From Caenorhabditis elegans (lineage: Eukaryota; Nematoda; Chromadorea; Rhabditida; Rhabditidae), in assembly GCF_000002985.6 (NCBI RefSeq), contig NC_003284.9:5952001-6016000 (forward strand): 64,000 nucleotides of DNA. Reading direction: 5' to 3'. Under the pieces are notes generated by a model. That model saw nothing but the letters and a program-made list of their open reading frames with translations, was not told the DNA's origin and ran no database searches. A program made the position numbers and the translations under genes. Below, one piece after another: positions 1 to 13,100 of this stretch (the first letter of the stretch is position 1; every line of letters begins with the position of its first letter).

Positions 1-12
1 TACAGTAGTTAC

Positions 13-1172
13 CTTTTTTGTCATAGCACTTGTCAATTGGAAGAAGGAAACTTCTCGTCAAAACTGAAATCGTTTCCAGTGGCTGATATGTTGATGTGCC
101 AACAATGTCAATTTTGGTAAGTTCGTAGGGCACATTTTTTCTCACAGTACAAGGTGCAAGTTCTACTCCAAAAGAAGTCCCGAAATTGACCGTTGTGACG
201 TAGTTCTCGGTAATCTTCTTGTGAATTGTCGCAGCTAGTTTTTTTGAAGTTCCGTGTTCAACCAGATGAACATCGCTTTTGAGTCGTTCAGAAATATTTA
301 GTTTGATTCCAGAAAAATCGAGAAACGTCATCTTTTTGTGGTATTTGTGGAACATTTTGAGAATCTGAATTTATGATTGTTTTTTTTTTATTTCTTATTT
401 AAAGGTAAAGTTTTATGGTGTTACAATGACTGAATATAATTTTGAAACTTTTCAAAACATTTTGGAAATTAATATTTTTGGCCAAAAAGCGGTGACAACC
501 GAGCTTGTGCCACTCTTCGAGAAATGAAACACAAATCCCTACAATGTTGGAATATAAATATTTTCAACATGAATAACATAAAAAAGGAAATTATTATTTT
601 TCATCGATAACTTCCAAAACAGACTGGTGAAAGCTTACTTTTCATCGCTTTTTTGAAGTTTTCCGAACACTGCCGAAATTTTTTTTAAATGATATTTAGT
701 TATTTCAACACCAAAAGAGTGATTTTTCACAATTTCCTCTCTGGCGTTACTCCACCTTTAATGTGGTGACAACTTACTTTTTCATTAACAATAGTGGATA
801 CAATGAAAAATAACGCATTTTCATCCTCATCGGCGTCCAACGCAGTTTTCCAAAGCGAAAGAAAATCATTCTGATCTGATGGCTCAAAAATCATACTTTT
901 CGAATCCTCAAACATCTTCAGTGCTTTTCCTTCTTCCAGTTCAATGTAATTATCACCAATGTGCTGAAAAAAGTGTAAACTTTATAAACTATTGCTTCAA
1001 AAACTCACAATATGAACTCTATCGATATAGGTCGGCTGATGATCTCCTTTTTTGCAAATTTCACGCAGAAAAATGTACGCATTCTCCATTGGTGTCGCAT
1101 CACAATCGATAATTGCATGCATTTTTATACTCGCGTCGACTAAAAAGTGAATTTGGTTGGGAAACGGCATTC
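13..1172 (-). CDS. Unrecognised multi-exon gene, 3' part missing beyond the left edge
   Basis: Three exons join in phase on the minus strand: 1172-1009, 963-778 and 364-13, with donors GTGAGT, GTAAGT and GTAACT and good TTCAG acceptors. About 233 residues are visible and the gene continues off the left edge after the GTAACT donor. The acceptor at 1173-1175 lies two bases before an ATG (1170-1168), so this may be an SL1 trans-splice site with translation starting MPFPNQIHFLVDASIK. Alternatively the first exon lies further upstream. I do not recognise the family. No signal peptide, membrane segment or low-complexity tract is seen, and the codon-like sequence stays open across all three exons. 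It is divergent from the UQCRQ gene with under 300 bp between them, so the two may share a promoter. Confidence 0.6.
400..720 (-). repeat. Dispersed MITE-like repeat copy inside an intron of the left-edge gene
   Basis: Begins with a GGTGTTACAATGACTGAATATAA terminus and matches the copy at 30240-30560 in order. It fills the intron between exons 778-963 and 13-364 of the partial gene. Confidence 0.45.
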
Positions 1173-1457
1173 CTGAAAGAACAATATTCAATTTCTAAAA
1201 TAGCATTTAAAAAGTAAAGAAATAAAAACCACACTTTGCAAAAAAATCTAAAAATTGGATAATAAATGAGGAAACTTAACGTATAACGACAGAGGCACCC
1301 TCCAAGGTGCACACATTTATACGGCCGGGTCTCGCAGCGTGTTCTCAATGGAGCGTCCTTGCACACCAACCAACTGAGGCGCTCGTCGCAACTGCTGTAT
1401 ACTTTTTCCATTGAAATTTACTTTAACTTCTTAATTTGTTTATTATTTCAGATAAAA
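1173..1457. promoter_or_regulatory. Short divergent intergenic region with trans-splice-like acceptor
   Basis: This spacer lies between the partial minus-strand gene and the UQCRQ gene. A TTTCAG acceptor ends at 1451, only six bases before the UQCRQ start codon, as expected for a spliced-leader or 5'UTR acceptor. A GC-richer block at about 1290-1390 is the likely shared promoter. This is inferred from position only. Confidence 0.4.
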
Positions 1458-1730
1458 ATGAGGCCTTCAGCCGTTGCAATGGGAAAACATTTTGGAAATT
1501 TGGGAAAAATGTATGGAGAGCATAGATTTGCATTGGCTCCAAACGAACAAAAAGCTTATAAAGGATTCTTCGATCAGGCATTTGTGAGAACCTTCAAAAC
1601 CTACGTTTGGGATCAATGGTACTACTACATTCCACAAACTATTGGTGCATATCTTCTCTACGATTGGGCCAAGAAGACAAATGTTGCTGCAAACCGCAAA
1701 AATCCAGCTGATTTTGCCAACGACGAATAA
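1458..1730 (+). CDS. Ubiquinol-cytochrome c reductase subunit 8 (QCR8/UQCRQ) homologue
   Basis: This is a single-exon gene of 90 residues, the usual size for the family. The product is the small subunit of respiratory complex III in the inner mitochondrial membrane, which helps assemble cytochrome b. The sequence shows the family layout. There is a short N-terminal part with HFGNLGKMYGEHRFALAPNE, then a conserved stretch around residues 35-55 (KGFFDQAFVRTF, then WDQWYYYIPQTIGAYLLYDW). That stretch holds the single membrane helix (about residues 50-68), followed by a polar C-terminus. The start is the ATG just after a TTTCAG acceptor at 1451. An in-frame upstream ATG at 1359 would add a tail absent from the family and would cross that acceptor, so it was not used. 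Wobble positions are enriched in C as in highly expressed worm genes. An AATAAA lies 68 bp after the stop codon. Confidence 0.9.
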   Translation: MRPSAVAMGKHFGNLGKMYGEHRFALAPNEQKAYKGFFDQAFVRTFKTYVWDQWYYYIPQTIGAYLLYDWAKKTNVAANRKNPADFANDE

Positions 1731-1797
1731 CTTGTGGAAGAAGTTGGATTAGTTATTTCAATGTATTAATTGAAATCAACGTTGGAATTTTTTCTCA

Positions 1798-1803
1798 AAT
1801 AAA
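1798..1803 (+). terminator. Polyadenylation signal AATAAA of the UQCRQ gene
   Basis: A canonical AATAAA hexamer lies 68-73 bp downstream of the UQCRQ stop codon, at normal spacing for a short worm 3'UTR. Confidence 0.75.
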
Positions 1804-1810
1804 ATGTATT

Positions 1811-4800
1811 ACTAGAATCACAATGTGTTTTTGTACACAAGCATATCAAAATATGATTTACTTTAAAACTGCAGTACAAGAAAAAAAGCTAATTATTTTG
1901 TCAGCTGATAATGTTTTCATACGTAAAAAATCAGGCGGGAGAACTGCCAAAGTTAAGCAAGGAAATACCAGACTAAAGGATCAAATGCGGTATTCTAATG
2001 TTTGATATAGTCAAATCAAACATTGCAAACATGCAAGATAGACTATTATTAGTATGTGTACGCATTAAAACAGTATAATCGGCAAGAACCTCTAATAATT
2101 CTTTCAAAAACGTTTGTAGTAGAATAATTAAACACTTGAATACATTTTAGATTTTTCAAAAACTTCAGTCAAAATTGTGGCAAGTTGCCAAATTTTCCGA
2201 AACAAAATTAGTAAACCGTAGGACGACTTCAAAAACAATTATATAAAAGAGCAAACTGAATTTTCACTACTTCGTGACTGCACATAAAACAATCGCAAAC
2301 TTAAAAAATTTTTTGCTATTGTTTTTAGTCATTTCAGGAACGTGGGGAAAAATTAAAAAATATTCTCCAGAAAAAAGCAATTAGAAAAAGTCAAAGTTAA
2401 TATTTTCTAAACAAAACTGTCATCCTAAAAAGATTTCAAACCACAAGTGGCAAACCACAGGTTTTGAAGCTGATCTATGCTGTCAGAAGATTTATACTTT
2501 TTTACATTGGTAACTAAAGAGATATGTAGAGCATGTATTTGCGTCTAGCAACCGTTTTGCTTGTTTTGTTGTTTCTATTCAAAAAAAAGTCTACTTCCAG
2601 ACAGCTGAAAAATTAGTTACAAAATATTATCGCTGGCTGGTCAATTTTTCTTTCATTTATCTAAATTTAACTCGATTTGATCTTTCAACCTTTTATACCG
2701 CTCAAAAAATACTGTTAGTCTTTGTTTTATGGATACTTTTGACAGCAGCTTTGCCAAATATTTGATTTGTTATCTTCTGATTCGAACAAAACAAATTAAA
2801 CGGAAAGCGTGAAAACCTTTGAAAGCAGATAATTGATTCATAATTCCGTAATATTCTCGAGCTTTCTTCTGTAAGGTTTTTCGATTTATTTACAGTTTCT
2901 GTCTCAGGAAATTGGCTGCTGAATTCAATTTTAAATGTTCACAATGTGGGACTTTTCATTTTCCTCTGAAAAAATGTTTCACCAACTTACACTGCAAGGA
3001 TGGTGTTCTTTTTAAATATGTCCTAATCTATTCCAATCGTATTCCAATGGGTTAATATGATGTAGCACTCACTTATCGGAAATTTATTTTTTGGGTTTCT
3101 CTGAAAATTTGAACAGAAAATATGAACAATTTGTAAGAGTTTAATAGCTACCAAATTTTCAAAATTCGCGTTTTTGGCAATAGCGAGCACATTTTTGGCA
3201 ATTCGAAAATTTGTCAATTATCAAGTAAACATTTTTTGAAAAGTATAAAGCACAACTCTTCTTTGGTCTGTTTAGTTGCAATTTTTAACATATTCGGCAG
3301 ACTGCACTTTCTGCGATGATCAAATCTCGAAATCATTAAAAAGTGTCAATATATTTTTAAAAAATCTACAGTTATCATTTGAAAGTTTAGCAATAAAATT
3401 CCGCACAGAAAAGAACCACTCAACTTTTTCTTTGCCCATATACTCCAATTCACTAGTATTTTCTATTTCTCTACACTTTCTGCTCAATTAAAATTATTCT
3501 TATAATGTAGGAAACATATTGAAAAGAATTGGTAAATTATAAAAGAGAGGTACATTTCATCTCAGAAAATGATTCTGACTATAGAAAAAACCAAAGTAGT
3601 CATGAGAAATGACAAAAATGAATAATGAGCGCCTTAAAAGCGTATGATTTCACAATTTTCATTTGCCGTAGTTGACTTGTGCTTTTTGAGAGGTTTTGTA
3701 TTTGAAATACTGGAACTTTTGTTAAGTAGCAAAATTTTTGGAGTTTCTATAAAGACTTAAAAACAAATATTCTAATAGGGTTTCTTAGCAATGTTCAAAA
3801 GTTGCTCTCATGGTAAAAAAAATAAACCTCCAAAATTTTTAGATTTTTCTAAAAGTTAAGCCAAAGTTTTGGTAAATTGCCACATTATTCAAAAATGATT
3901 TCCACATATTCTGGTTTTTGTATGTTTTATAGACAGTTACGCCTTAAAGAACTTTAAAAAAATCAAAACTTTTCGCTGCGATTCAAATTTCCAGGAGTTT
4001 TCAAGATAACGTTTTTTTTATCCTTCACGGAAAATTTATGGTGATATAGATGACCGTGTGAGTATTGAAACAAGTGTTATATATTTATTAAATCAATATA
4101 GTCATATTGTTACCCTTTAAACTTTTATACGAAAAAACGAATGCTGTTTGATTCCTTGATTATGATTAATTCCCGTCTCAAAAAGCATCAGTTTTCATGT
4201 TATTCAGTTCGTGGGGGTGCCGGTGAACCTTGCATCGCAAGCTCATGTATTCTGTGGTCCCTCAGCAAAACGTATCACATTTTTCATTTTAGAAGGACAC
4301 CGCGTCGTCTCAAGATGAGAAAGCTCTCTCGCGGTCGCGATGACACACGCACAAAAACCTTTCTACACATCTTGCTTTCTTGACATGCCCAATTGTGATT
4401 GCATTAATTATCGGTCATATCTCTATCGAGACCCTCTCAATCCGTTTTTCTGTCCGCAGGCCCCCTAAAGAGCAGTCTATCGGTTTCTTGCTCCCTTTCT
4501 TCTTCTTTCTTACTACACCCTTATCCCATTTTAGATGAGCCGCCACAAACCAGCTGGAACGGAAATGCAGTAGCATTGTCCATGATTTCTTGATTCGAAA
4601 ACACTTTTCTCTAGAAAAATACTAGTGCAAGTTGTTACCCGTGCATGTGAAAAAACCAAAAAAGGAAATGTTGGTTAGGAATGGGTAAACATATACTTTT
4701 GAATATCAAAATACATTGTCTTATGGCTCTCACTTTCTCTCTTTCTTTTTTTATTTTGCATGCCTAAGATTTCAAGTTTTTCAGTTTGAATACATCTAGA

Positions 4801-7114
4801 GGCATTTAATTAAGATTTTTGATCGGACTATGTGTCTCTCGAAATGTAAATATTTCATCTTTTGAAGTGCACGTTACCCTGGATTTAAGAAAACTCCAAT
4901 GTTTTTGCAATGGAGTTTATACTCTTTTTCCAGCAAAAAAACTTTTCAGCAGGCACTTTCTGTGCAAGTTTGTTAATTATATACCTGTGTATAATTTTGA
5001 TGCACGAAAATATTTTAATAAGCCTCAGCGTGTTTTTTTTCAATTTTTATTTTTTTTCAATTTTTTTCACTGGTTCACAAAGTCCAAGTCTACCTTTCTT
5101 ATTAATAATGAAGTCTGAATTATGTTCAAAGTATTTTTTTCGCAATTAAGACAAAAACCTCACAATTGTGACTATATATTGCCCTTTTAGGAAATTTAAA
5201 TCGTTACAGTCGCGTTTTCAAAATGACTATTCTTAGTTTGAGCTCCAAAAACTGCACCAAATATTAACACAGTTCTTTGTGAACAGTTGAATTATTGAAA
5301 TTTGAAATTTTTTTAAATATACTTGACCTAGACCTTGTGTCTAAGGAACCAAACGTCACGTTCTAGTTTGAATTGTAGCTGGGTTTCTGACGAAACAGAA
5401 GATTAACCTTGTTGACTTCCCTTGTCAGTTTTTCCTTTTTTAAATGTCGAATCAGAGTTTTTTTTTCTTAGATTTTTTGTCAGTACATCGTGATGAAAAT
5501 AATAAATGGGTTCACAATCCAAGCTTCATATTACTTTTAGTGGGTGGGCATCTCTTGAGACACGGTCTAATGAGATGCAATGTGGATCAATAAATGTCAA
5601 CACAAGTTTTAAATCTGGGAAGCGTCTCGACTCTTTTGTTTTATTTTTTTCGTCGCCGTTCTATTTTTCGCGCGCATTCCCATCACCCCATCCTCAATTT
5701 CACGTGTCATCTTCCAAAATTGGGTGTCATGCTTGCAAAAAACAGCCTTTCATGGCAATTTTCTTCCCGATTTCTGGCAAGAAAACCTGAAACCGAAAAC
5801 ACATACACATTTTTGATCTCAACAACGTATATTATCGGTGGAAAATTTTACGCATGTGGTTTTTATTCTTTGGAAATATTGTATGCTATTGTTTTTGACA
5901 CATTCTTCAACATATTGTTGATAGTAATCAAATTTTTTCAGCTCGTGGGTCTGTCGTTTATTTTTGTTTTTCATCAAGTTTTTGGAATGCTTTTTTTTAT
6001 GTATTCTGAAAGTATAAATTCATGGAGTTCTTTCAAAAGTGGTTTAAAACATGTTTGATTATTTTATATGTAACTAGGATACTAGAAAAGATGTTGCAAA
6101 GTGCTTTTGGGGCAAGTATTCCAGCAGATATCAAACAAATTCCACGCACTGGCGGAAATTTTAACACTATATTTTTCATAGAATTCGGACTCTCTTGGAT
6201 TTGAAACTTTAAAAAAATAATTTTGCAGTCATCAAAATTCAAAAAAAAAGTGATATCTCAAATTTGTGTGGATTTTTTGAAACTTTTCCGATTAACTACT
6301 AGCCAATAACCCAGCCTACTCATTGTGAACTATCGTATACAAATATATACAGTTTTACCTGTGGAAAAGTTTATTTTCATTAAGTTTGGTTTCCACTGGC
6401 ACTTCTTCACACTTCTTAGACTTCTCACTTTTTCTATGTAAGATTTGACAATTATATTCACAAGAACAATTCTACATAGGACTTTGGGATTTCTACATAA
6501 TTTTAAAATCAAATGATCTACTTTTTCGTCAAGTATGATGTGACATAAATTTGAAAATATTAAACTATTACCCACGCTACAAATTTCGAATCATTTTGTT
6601 CTTACATGACGAACATGAACTAGATCTTCCATTTTATGACGTGCTTCTTTGGTACTTGTTATATTTGAATCAACAATTATCAAAATACAATCTGTTACAC
6701 ACTTACTCAGATTTATTTAACATTGGAATTTGAAATTCAAAATTTCAAAGCTCGCACTATCCTCTTTCCTTCCCGTCTTATTCATTTCTTTTTTTGGCCT
6801 TTTTCATTCACTCTCAAATGATTGGCTTCATTTGTACGCACTTCATCCGCATCTTTATTGTGATCAACCTCATCATCTCGCCATACAAATTCCATGTTGG
6901 AGTGAGGAACCTCAAATAACTCTCATCATCACGTGTACACCTCCTTTCACTTTTCCTTTTTCAGCAGATTTTTCTCGCACATTCCTAGATATATTAGACA
7001 ACTATAGCCTTATAAATATATTGGTAATTTGATCCAAAACAAAGCTATTTTAGGAAAAATACAACACTCTCCAAGTAGAGGAGAGAAAGGCAACTGAACT
7101 TCTCCAAAGAAAAA
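1811..7114. other. Gene-poor intergenic region upstream of the ANKFN1-like gene
   Basis: About 5.3 kb with no exon chain I could support on either strand. Most of it is AT-rich. A more GC-rich, less simple block at about 4200-4550 and another at about 5560-5790 stand out from the background and are candidate regulatory elements. Short open frames here lack flanking splice sites and codon bias. Confidence 0.45.
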
Positions 7115-10100
7115 ATGAAGTCAAAGCGATCATTTATTCGTGCAATCCTTTTTGTCCTCCGTCTGCAAAAAAACGTCAACGTTCGTCGAAATCAGTCTCG
7201 CAGGAATACCATCTTTACCACCAGAAATATCACACGGTGAGCCTGTTTTTCCAACTTTTGGTAGAAGTTTTAGACACTATTTTTGGTGGGATTTGTTAAG
7301 AGCCACCACATGTTGCCGGATATCTCATGAGCGATTCTACCCGCTTCCTGATGTTTTTCGATTTTCTGTGGTTTACCAGTTTTCCATTATTTTCCGATAC
7401 GCCTTTTCCGTTTTCAAGAATTTTCGGATTTTCGGTCGGTTTCTGGATTTCTTTTCTGCCGTTTCCCCTCCCACTCAAACAGAGCTAAACATCTGTTTTG
7501 TTCTGACTGAAGATTTGTTACTACGCAAATTCTGCATCTTGAAATTTTTCAAAAACGCTACATAGCAAAAAATGATATTCTTCAAGTTTCCGCCAACTTC
7601 TATATTTTTCCAAAGAAAGAAAAAACGATTACAAAGGTAAGTTATTAGAAAACTGGATTGTTTGAAAAATAATTGTGCGATTTTGATAAACTTTCATAGT
7701 ATAGCGTCTAAAATAAAATTTAAAGAGCTCAAAACTTCTCAAAATGCGAATTTCTATGATTTAATCTTTTATGGCGCACTTCACAGACTAATCAAATAAA
7801 ACCTAACTTAGCTTAAAAATCCATCCGTTCTCTAATTTTTCAATGCCGTAGTGATCGGAACATAGTTTTTTTTTCAATTAGCGAGATACATTTTCGGTCG
7901 GTAGGTGCACAAAAAGTGACACATTTAAGCATTCATCGACCAAAAATGTACCGGAAACCACATAAAAAATCGTCATAAATCACCAAAATTGGAATGAATT
8001 TACCAAATATATCACAAAAGTTATAGCAAAACAAACGGATATAATAATTAAAAAACTACGAATTTCCGGAACTGAGAAATATAGCTAAAATTATAGGCAA
8101 CTGCATTCTAATTGTCTTTAATAAATCAATAATAGTTTTTGACAGATGTTTCCTATTGTCTAATTTTTATGTAAAAACTACTGTTCCTTTTTGTATAAAT
8201 GTTCAATGAATGTGGACAATACCCGACAATAATTTTCAAATTCAGTTTAGAACCGACTGAAACTTTAAATTATGTTTGCGGTAGCTATCACTTATTCTAA
8301 ACGCAAGGTGTAATTTATGAAATATTTGCCGAGCGTCTTCATTTATAAAAAGTCAAACTCTGTAGATTTTTAAAATACTGAATCAGAATTTGAAAAAGAG
8401 ACAGTAGTTCAATATTTCAAAAATGTCGGTGATATGAATCCACTCTCTTTTTTTTTTAAATAAAAACCTCACAGAAAAATTATTTTTCATGGTGTAACGT
8501 CACATGAATTTTCATTAGGCATCATCCAAAATTTAAGATTTCTGCCATTTTGTAGGTCAACCGGCAAAAGTTTTTTGTTCTTTAGATTGATAAAGACCAA
8601 ACTTATTCAAATTATGATTGGTTCCGACTGTATTTTCGTAGTTCCAACTAAGCGTTTTATTCTAAAAATTTCCGATTCTTAAACTTTAAAAAACTTTTTT
8701 CCGGATTGTTTACTATTGCGTGATGTCATTGTACACCCACAAAAAGTTGAATATTTGAAGAATGCATCTTTTCATTATACTAAACATATTTTCTCACCAT
8801 ATGCTAAAATTACACATCCGGTCTGCATTCAGAGAAGCGTCAAGTCTAGTGATTTTTGAGTTCTGATTTATGTGAATTCACAAAACGTTACACCCGGAGC
8901 ACCTGTACTCCACTCATAAAGCACATCGTGCCCTAATTGATAAGAACAGCGAAAAGTGTGGCAAAAAGAACAACAAATAGTTTCTGAAAATGAGACTTCA
9001 AAATTTTTCGGTGCTTCCTGCTGAGCACAAAAACAACAAAAATGTTCGGTCATGGTCTCACAACGGGCACCCATAAATCATTGATTCAAAAAGCAATCAC
9101 ACTACGTATGACATGTGTTTGTTGATGAGAAACGGCGGGAAACTTGGCGGTGACTTGGGGGTGGTGTCACCACAAATAAACAACTAGTGTTCGGAATTGT
9201 CCAGTTTTTCAATTATTTCAGATGCGAGTCCACCAAGCATCGTCGTCGCTCATCTCACAAAAGTACCCAACGCCATCGGAACAGTGCACCGAGCAGCTCC
9301 TACCCACTCCGGTTTGTTTATCAGCTTTGTTATTAGTTGTTCCGGGTGCTTTAAATCATTGGCATTCCTAACGTTAGATTGATCTTGATCTTTAAATTCC
9401 TAGGTTTTGAAAAAAATCTTCCAGCTCTCCAAGTGTTATCCGTGCCTCGTTTCTCGACAATCATCACAATCAGCAGGACAATCTTTGTGATTTTGGTCAG
9501 TGAATCGTTTAAAAGTCACCTAAATGCAAAAGATCACCTAGATGCAAATTCTGTTTGCTCAAAAAATATGAAACCAGGTCACGAAACGACAAGATTCTGT
9601 TGAATGTAAAAAAAGCGCCTTCAATAGTATACTATTGCCGATTTTTCTCTGTGCTTTTTGAGATAATTTGAGCAATGTTGTTTGAGAGAACACCTACTGT
9701 GGTTTCACACTATCATAGAATTTGAAAAATGACTTTACAAAAATTTTGCTCAAAATATTTATGTTTTTGGTCCACCTCCAAAACTATTGGCGAAAAGAAA
9801 TTGAACACTGTTTTTTGACTGGAGCCAAAAGACTTACAATACTTTTTCAAAAGTTTTTTTTACAATGATGTGTGATAATTTTAAAACCAAAGAAGTTAAA
9901 AAAGTTTTTAAAAAAATTTCCCACTGGCGCTACCCTTCAAAGAATACTAAACTTTCTAGTGATTTTTCTCTCTCGTTTCCTCAAAAAGGATATTTTTATA
10001 ATTTATCTCCGAAAAGTCTTGAAAACTCAATAAAAACTCCGTTGCAAAGTATTCCTGCATTCTACAAAGAATCATTGTGAAGACCGGCTACCGTATTTTT

Positions 10101-13100
10101 AGAACAAATAATTTATTACTCTCAATTCTATTTTTGCATTTTGAACTTCACTATAACCTATTCTCGTCCCAAAAATTAGTGGTCAGAGCAGTTGGTCTTA
10201 TCGGTGAAGTTTGACGCAACTAAAGCGTCCGGCGTGAAGATGAAGCAGAAAAAAATATGGGAAAATTGAACTGACACCTATGGTTTTCTTCACATTTCCT
10301 TAGTCGTTCCGTTTTCCCAGTCTTGATTTGCATCCAAATTGCCAGCAATTTTGTTTTTTCTTTATTTATTCCACCCACTTTTCCAAGATGAATGGAAATT
10401 TTTTGATTTTTGTTCCAAAAACTTTACTTATATTTTACTCACGGAACTTTGCGTCATGGATGCGTTTTGCTTTCAAAGTAGCTTCCCATATTTGCTTTAA
10501 ACATTCCAATTCACCTGTATTTTATTGATAATGTTTGTCCGGTATCGGGTGACTCTGAAATCAAAAGATGGAATTTTTCAAAAATGTCCTTCGTCAGTCA
10601 AGTACTCATTTTGTTATCATTCTCCAAAAAGTCGAGTCCACATTTTCAGCAATTCGTTACCCTCACCGGTTTTATTCCAAATTTAGCAATCTTTGGTTCT
10701 CCTATTATCAATTTCACAGAATCTTGTGACCGCTAATTTCCATTTCATACCATTAGACTTGATAATCAGGAGGACTCAATTTCAACGACCTCGTTCTTCG
10801 CAACGTGATAAACCTGACAAAAAAGATATTTTGTTCAAAAAATGGAAATTCTTATCTTTAATTTAGAATTAGTTTTGTGCACATGTGTGTACTTGCGTTT
10901 TTAGATAATTTTTTTAAGCATTCTTTCAAGTTTATAAAGACCATCCAGGCAGAACATTTCCTTTTTTGAACAGTTCAATGTTTATTCAAATTGTTTTCTT
11001 TGTGCGTATTGCCGTGAATCCAATTTTCCAATTATTCTGATGAATGATTTGGGGAGCGTACATTTGATTTCAATTTTTAATTTCAAAAAACCTCCGATTC
11101 TTTTACTGGCAATTTTACACCTCAAAATTTTGTTGTTGACCATGGAAATTATTACTGGAATTGATAACTTAGTAGACAATGTTCACCTGTTTTGGTACAA
11201 CAATTTTTTTTTGTTGATAAATTCCCAGAACTGACCATAATAAATTATTTTAGAATAAAACAAAAAATTTGAGACTTTAAGCAACACATTTTGCACCGTT
11301 CTTTTGCAAATGTGAATTAGTTTGAAGTAGTTGTCAATTATCTATACATCAACTCAATTTAATAAGCATATATATATATTTTTCAGGAGCCTTTTCCGCG
11401 ATGTCACAACCATATTTGGTTGGGCTCGATGATTCAAGAGGCCGTCCTCTGATCAGTGTCTGTGCCGGAGCAGCTCATACATTGGCATCCACAGCTTTAC
11501 TTTGCAGGCAACAATCATTAGATGAACCAGCGACAAGGTAAGTTTTTTTTGTTTCAAATAGTCTCTTTTCGATTATAAAAAGTTTATTAGATGTTCCTTC
11601 TTTTCAAAAAAAAATTCTGAGATCAGTTTAAAAGGACTCAAGTAATGTTAGTCGTACGTCATTTTTCATATACTCAAAATAACTAGTCAAAAAAAAATTG
11701 TATATATTTTGAAACATTTTTGAATTCTATGTCATTAAAGTTATCAAAAAAAATTTTGCTGCTGCAATACAACTCAAAACTCTTTTTTTAATGAAAAGGC
11801 ATTTTTCTATTAGGCTTGTATTTTTAATAGTTTTGCACTCGAAATCGGCAATCAAGAAATTGTTTTGCATGCTATAATAATACGATAAATCGAGTAATCT
11901 AAATTTCTGTCCAACTTATTTTGCTGTTTCAGAGCGTTGGAAAAAGTTGCTTCAGGACCTATACTCAGAGGTATGTTTTTTTATTATTAATTTTCAACTG
12001 TTATCACAGTTTATCCGAATTTCTTGTTACACTTTATACTGAAATTTAAAAAATTCCACGATCTTCTTTCAAAACGCCACAACATTGTTGATTGCGTCAT
12101 CTCCACTTTTTTATTGTATAGGAAAAAATGAAAGGAATACAGTTTCCGTTGTTAATCATTTTTCTGTCAACATAGAAAATGGCTAAGACGTCCTTGTCCA
12201 GAAGTAGAAACGTGGAAAGACGAACCACTAGAAGAGGAAGCCATTCACTTTCTTTTCGGTCGTTATCACGTCTTATCAGAGGTAATGTATCTTCTGAAAA
12301 ATTGGATTTATATTTAGGGGTTGAAGGGAATTTTTTGAAATATAATGTAAATCGAATGACCAATTTTCCAATTTCAACGAAATTTTGAAGTTTTACAAAA
12401 CAAGTTGAAATTTTTTATAATATTATTTAACAAAATTTTTAAAAAAAAATTAACAATTAAAATGTAACTGCGATATCTCTTAAATTGTCGTCACTCTTTA
12501 CTTTTCTAAAATTCCACCATTTAAAATGTAGTAACTTAACATGCTGTGGTCATCAAATTGATGGATGCTTTGTTGACCTGATTTGTCTGTTTCATCCGTT
12601 TAACGGCGTTATAATTCACGCCGAGATGCGACCCGTGCGCATCTCAGGTTATCCTTTTTATCCTCCAATCATCATTTGCATAGTCATTTAAATTAAAAAG
12701 CAGCCATTTTAAACAAAAGAACCGCGTTTACATCTTGCAAAATTATTTTTTTCTGTTTTTTGCAGGAATCTCCGTCCAACGTCAATCCAGTGTAGAGTTC
12801 AGCGAACGTCGGAGAGCCGAAGATGCACAAAAATTGCAGAAAAAAGCAATTAAAACAAATATGATCTCAATGTTTGGTAAGTAAAAAATACTATTGAAGG
12901 TGAAATTATGGAGTTTTTTAAAACCGCTCATATCATAGTAGAAAATTTCCAATTGTTTTACAGATTTTGAATTTACAGTCAAAAAGTGATCAGGGCTCAC
13001 ATCAGTTTTCATCAATGATAAAATATAAGTAGGCAAAAAACCGCCTTGCAATACTTCATGCATAAAACCAGAATTATTTTCAGTTTTGCTTCAAATCTAG

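Noticed and set aside
1100-1411. Minus-strand frame as first exon of the left-edge gene
   Set aside because: It overlaps the probable shared promoter and no donor leads into the exon at 1172 in phase; the acceptor beside the ATG at 1170 is a simpler start.
7140-7565. 141-codon plus-strand frame overlapping the first ANKFN1-like exon
   Set aside because: It is a different frame from the phased exon 7115-7236, runs across its donor, and the tail is Phe-rich pyrimidine-tract translation.
8868-9074. Cysteine-rich 68-codon minus-strand frame
   Set aside because: No splice sites or signal peptide, and it lies in the first intron of the ANKFN1-like gene.
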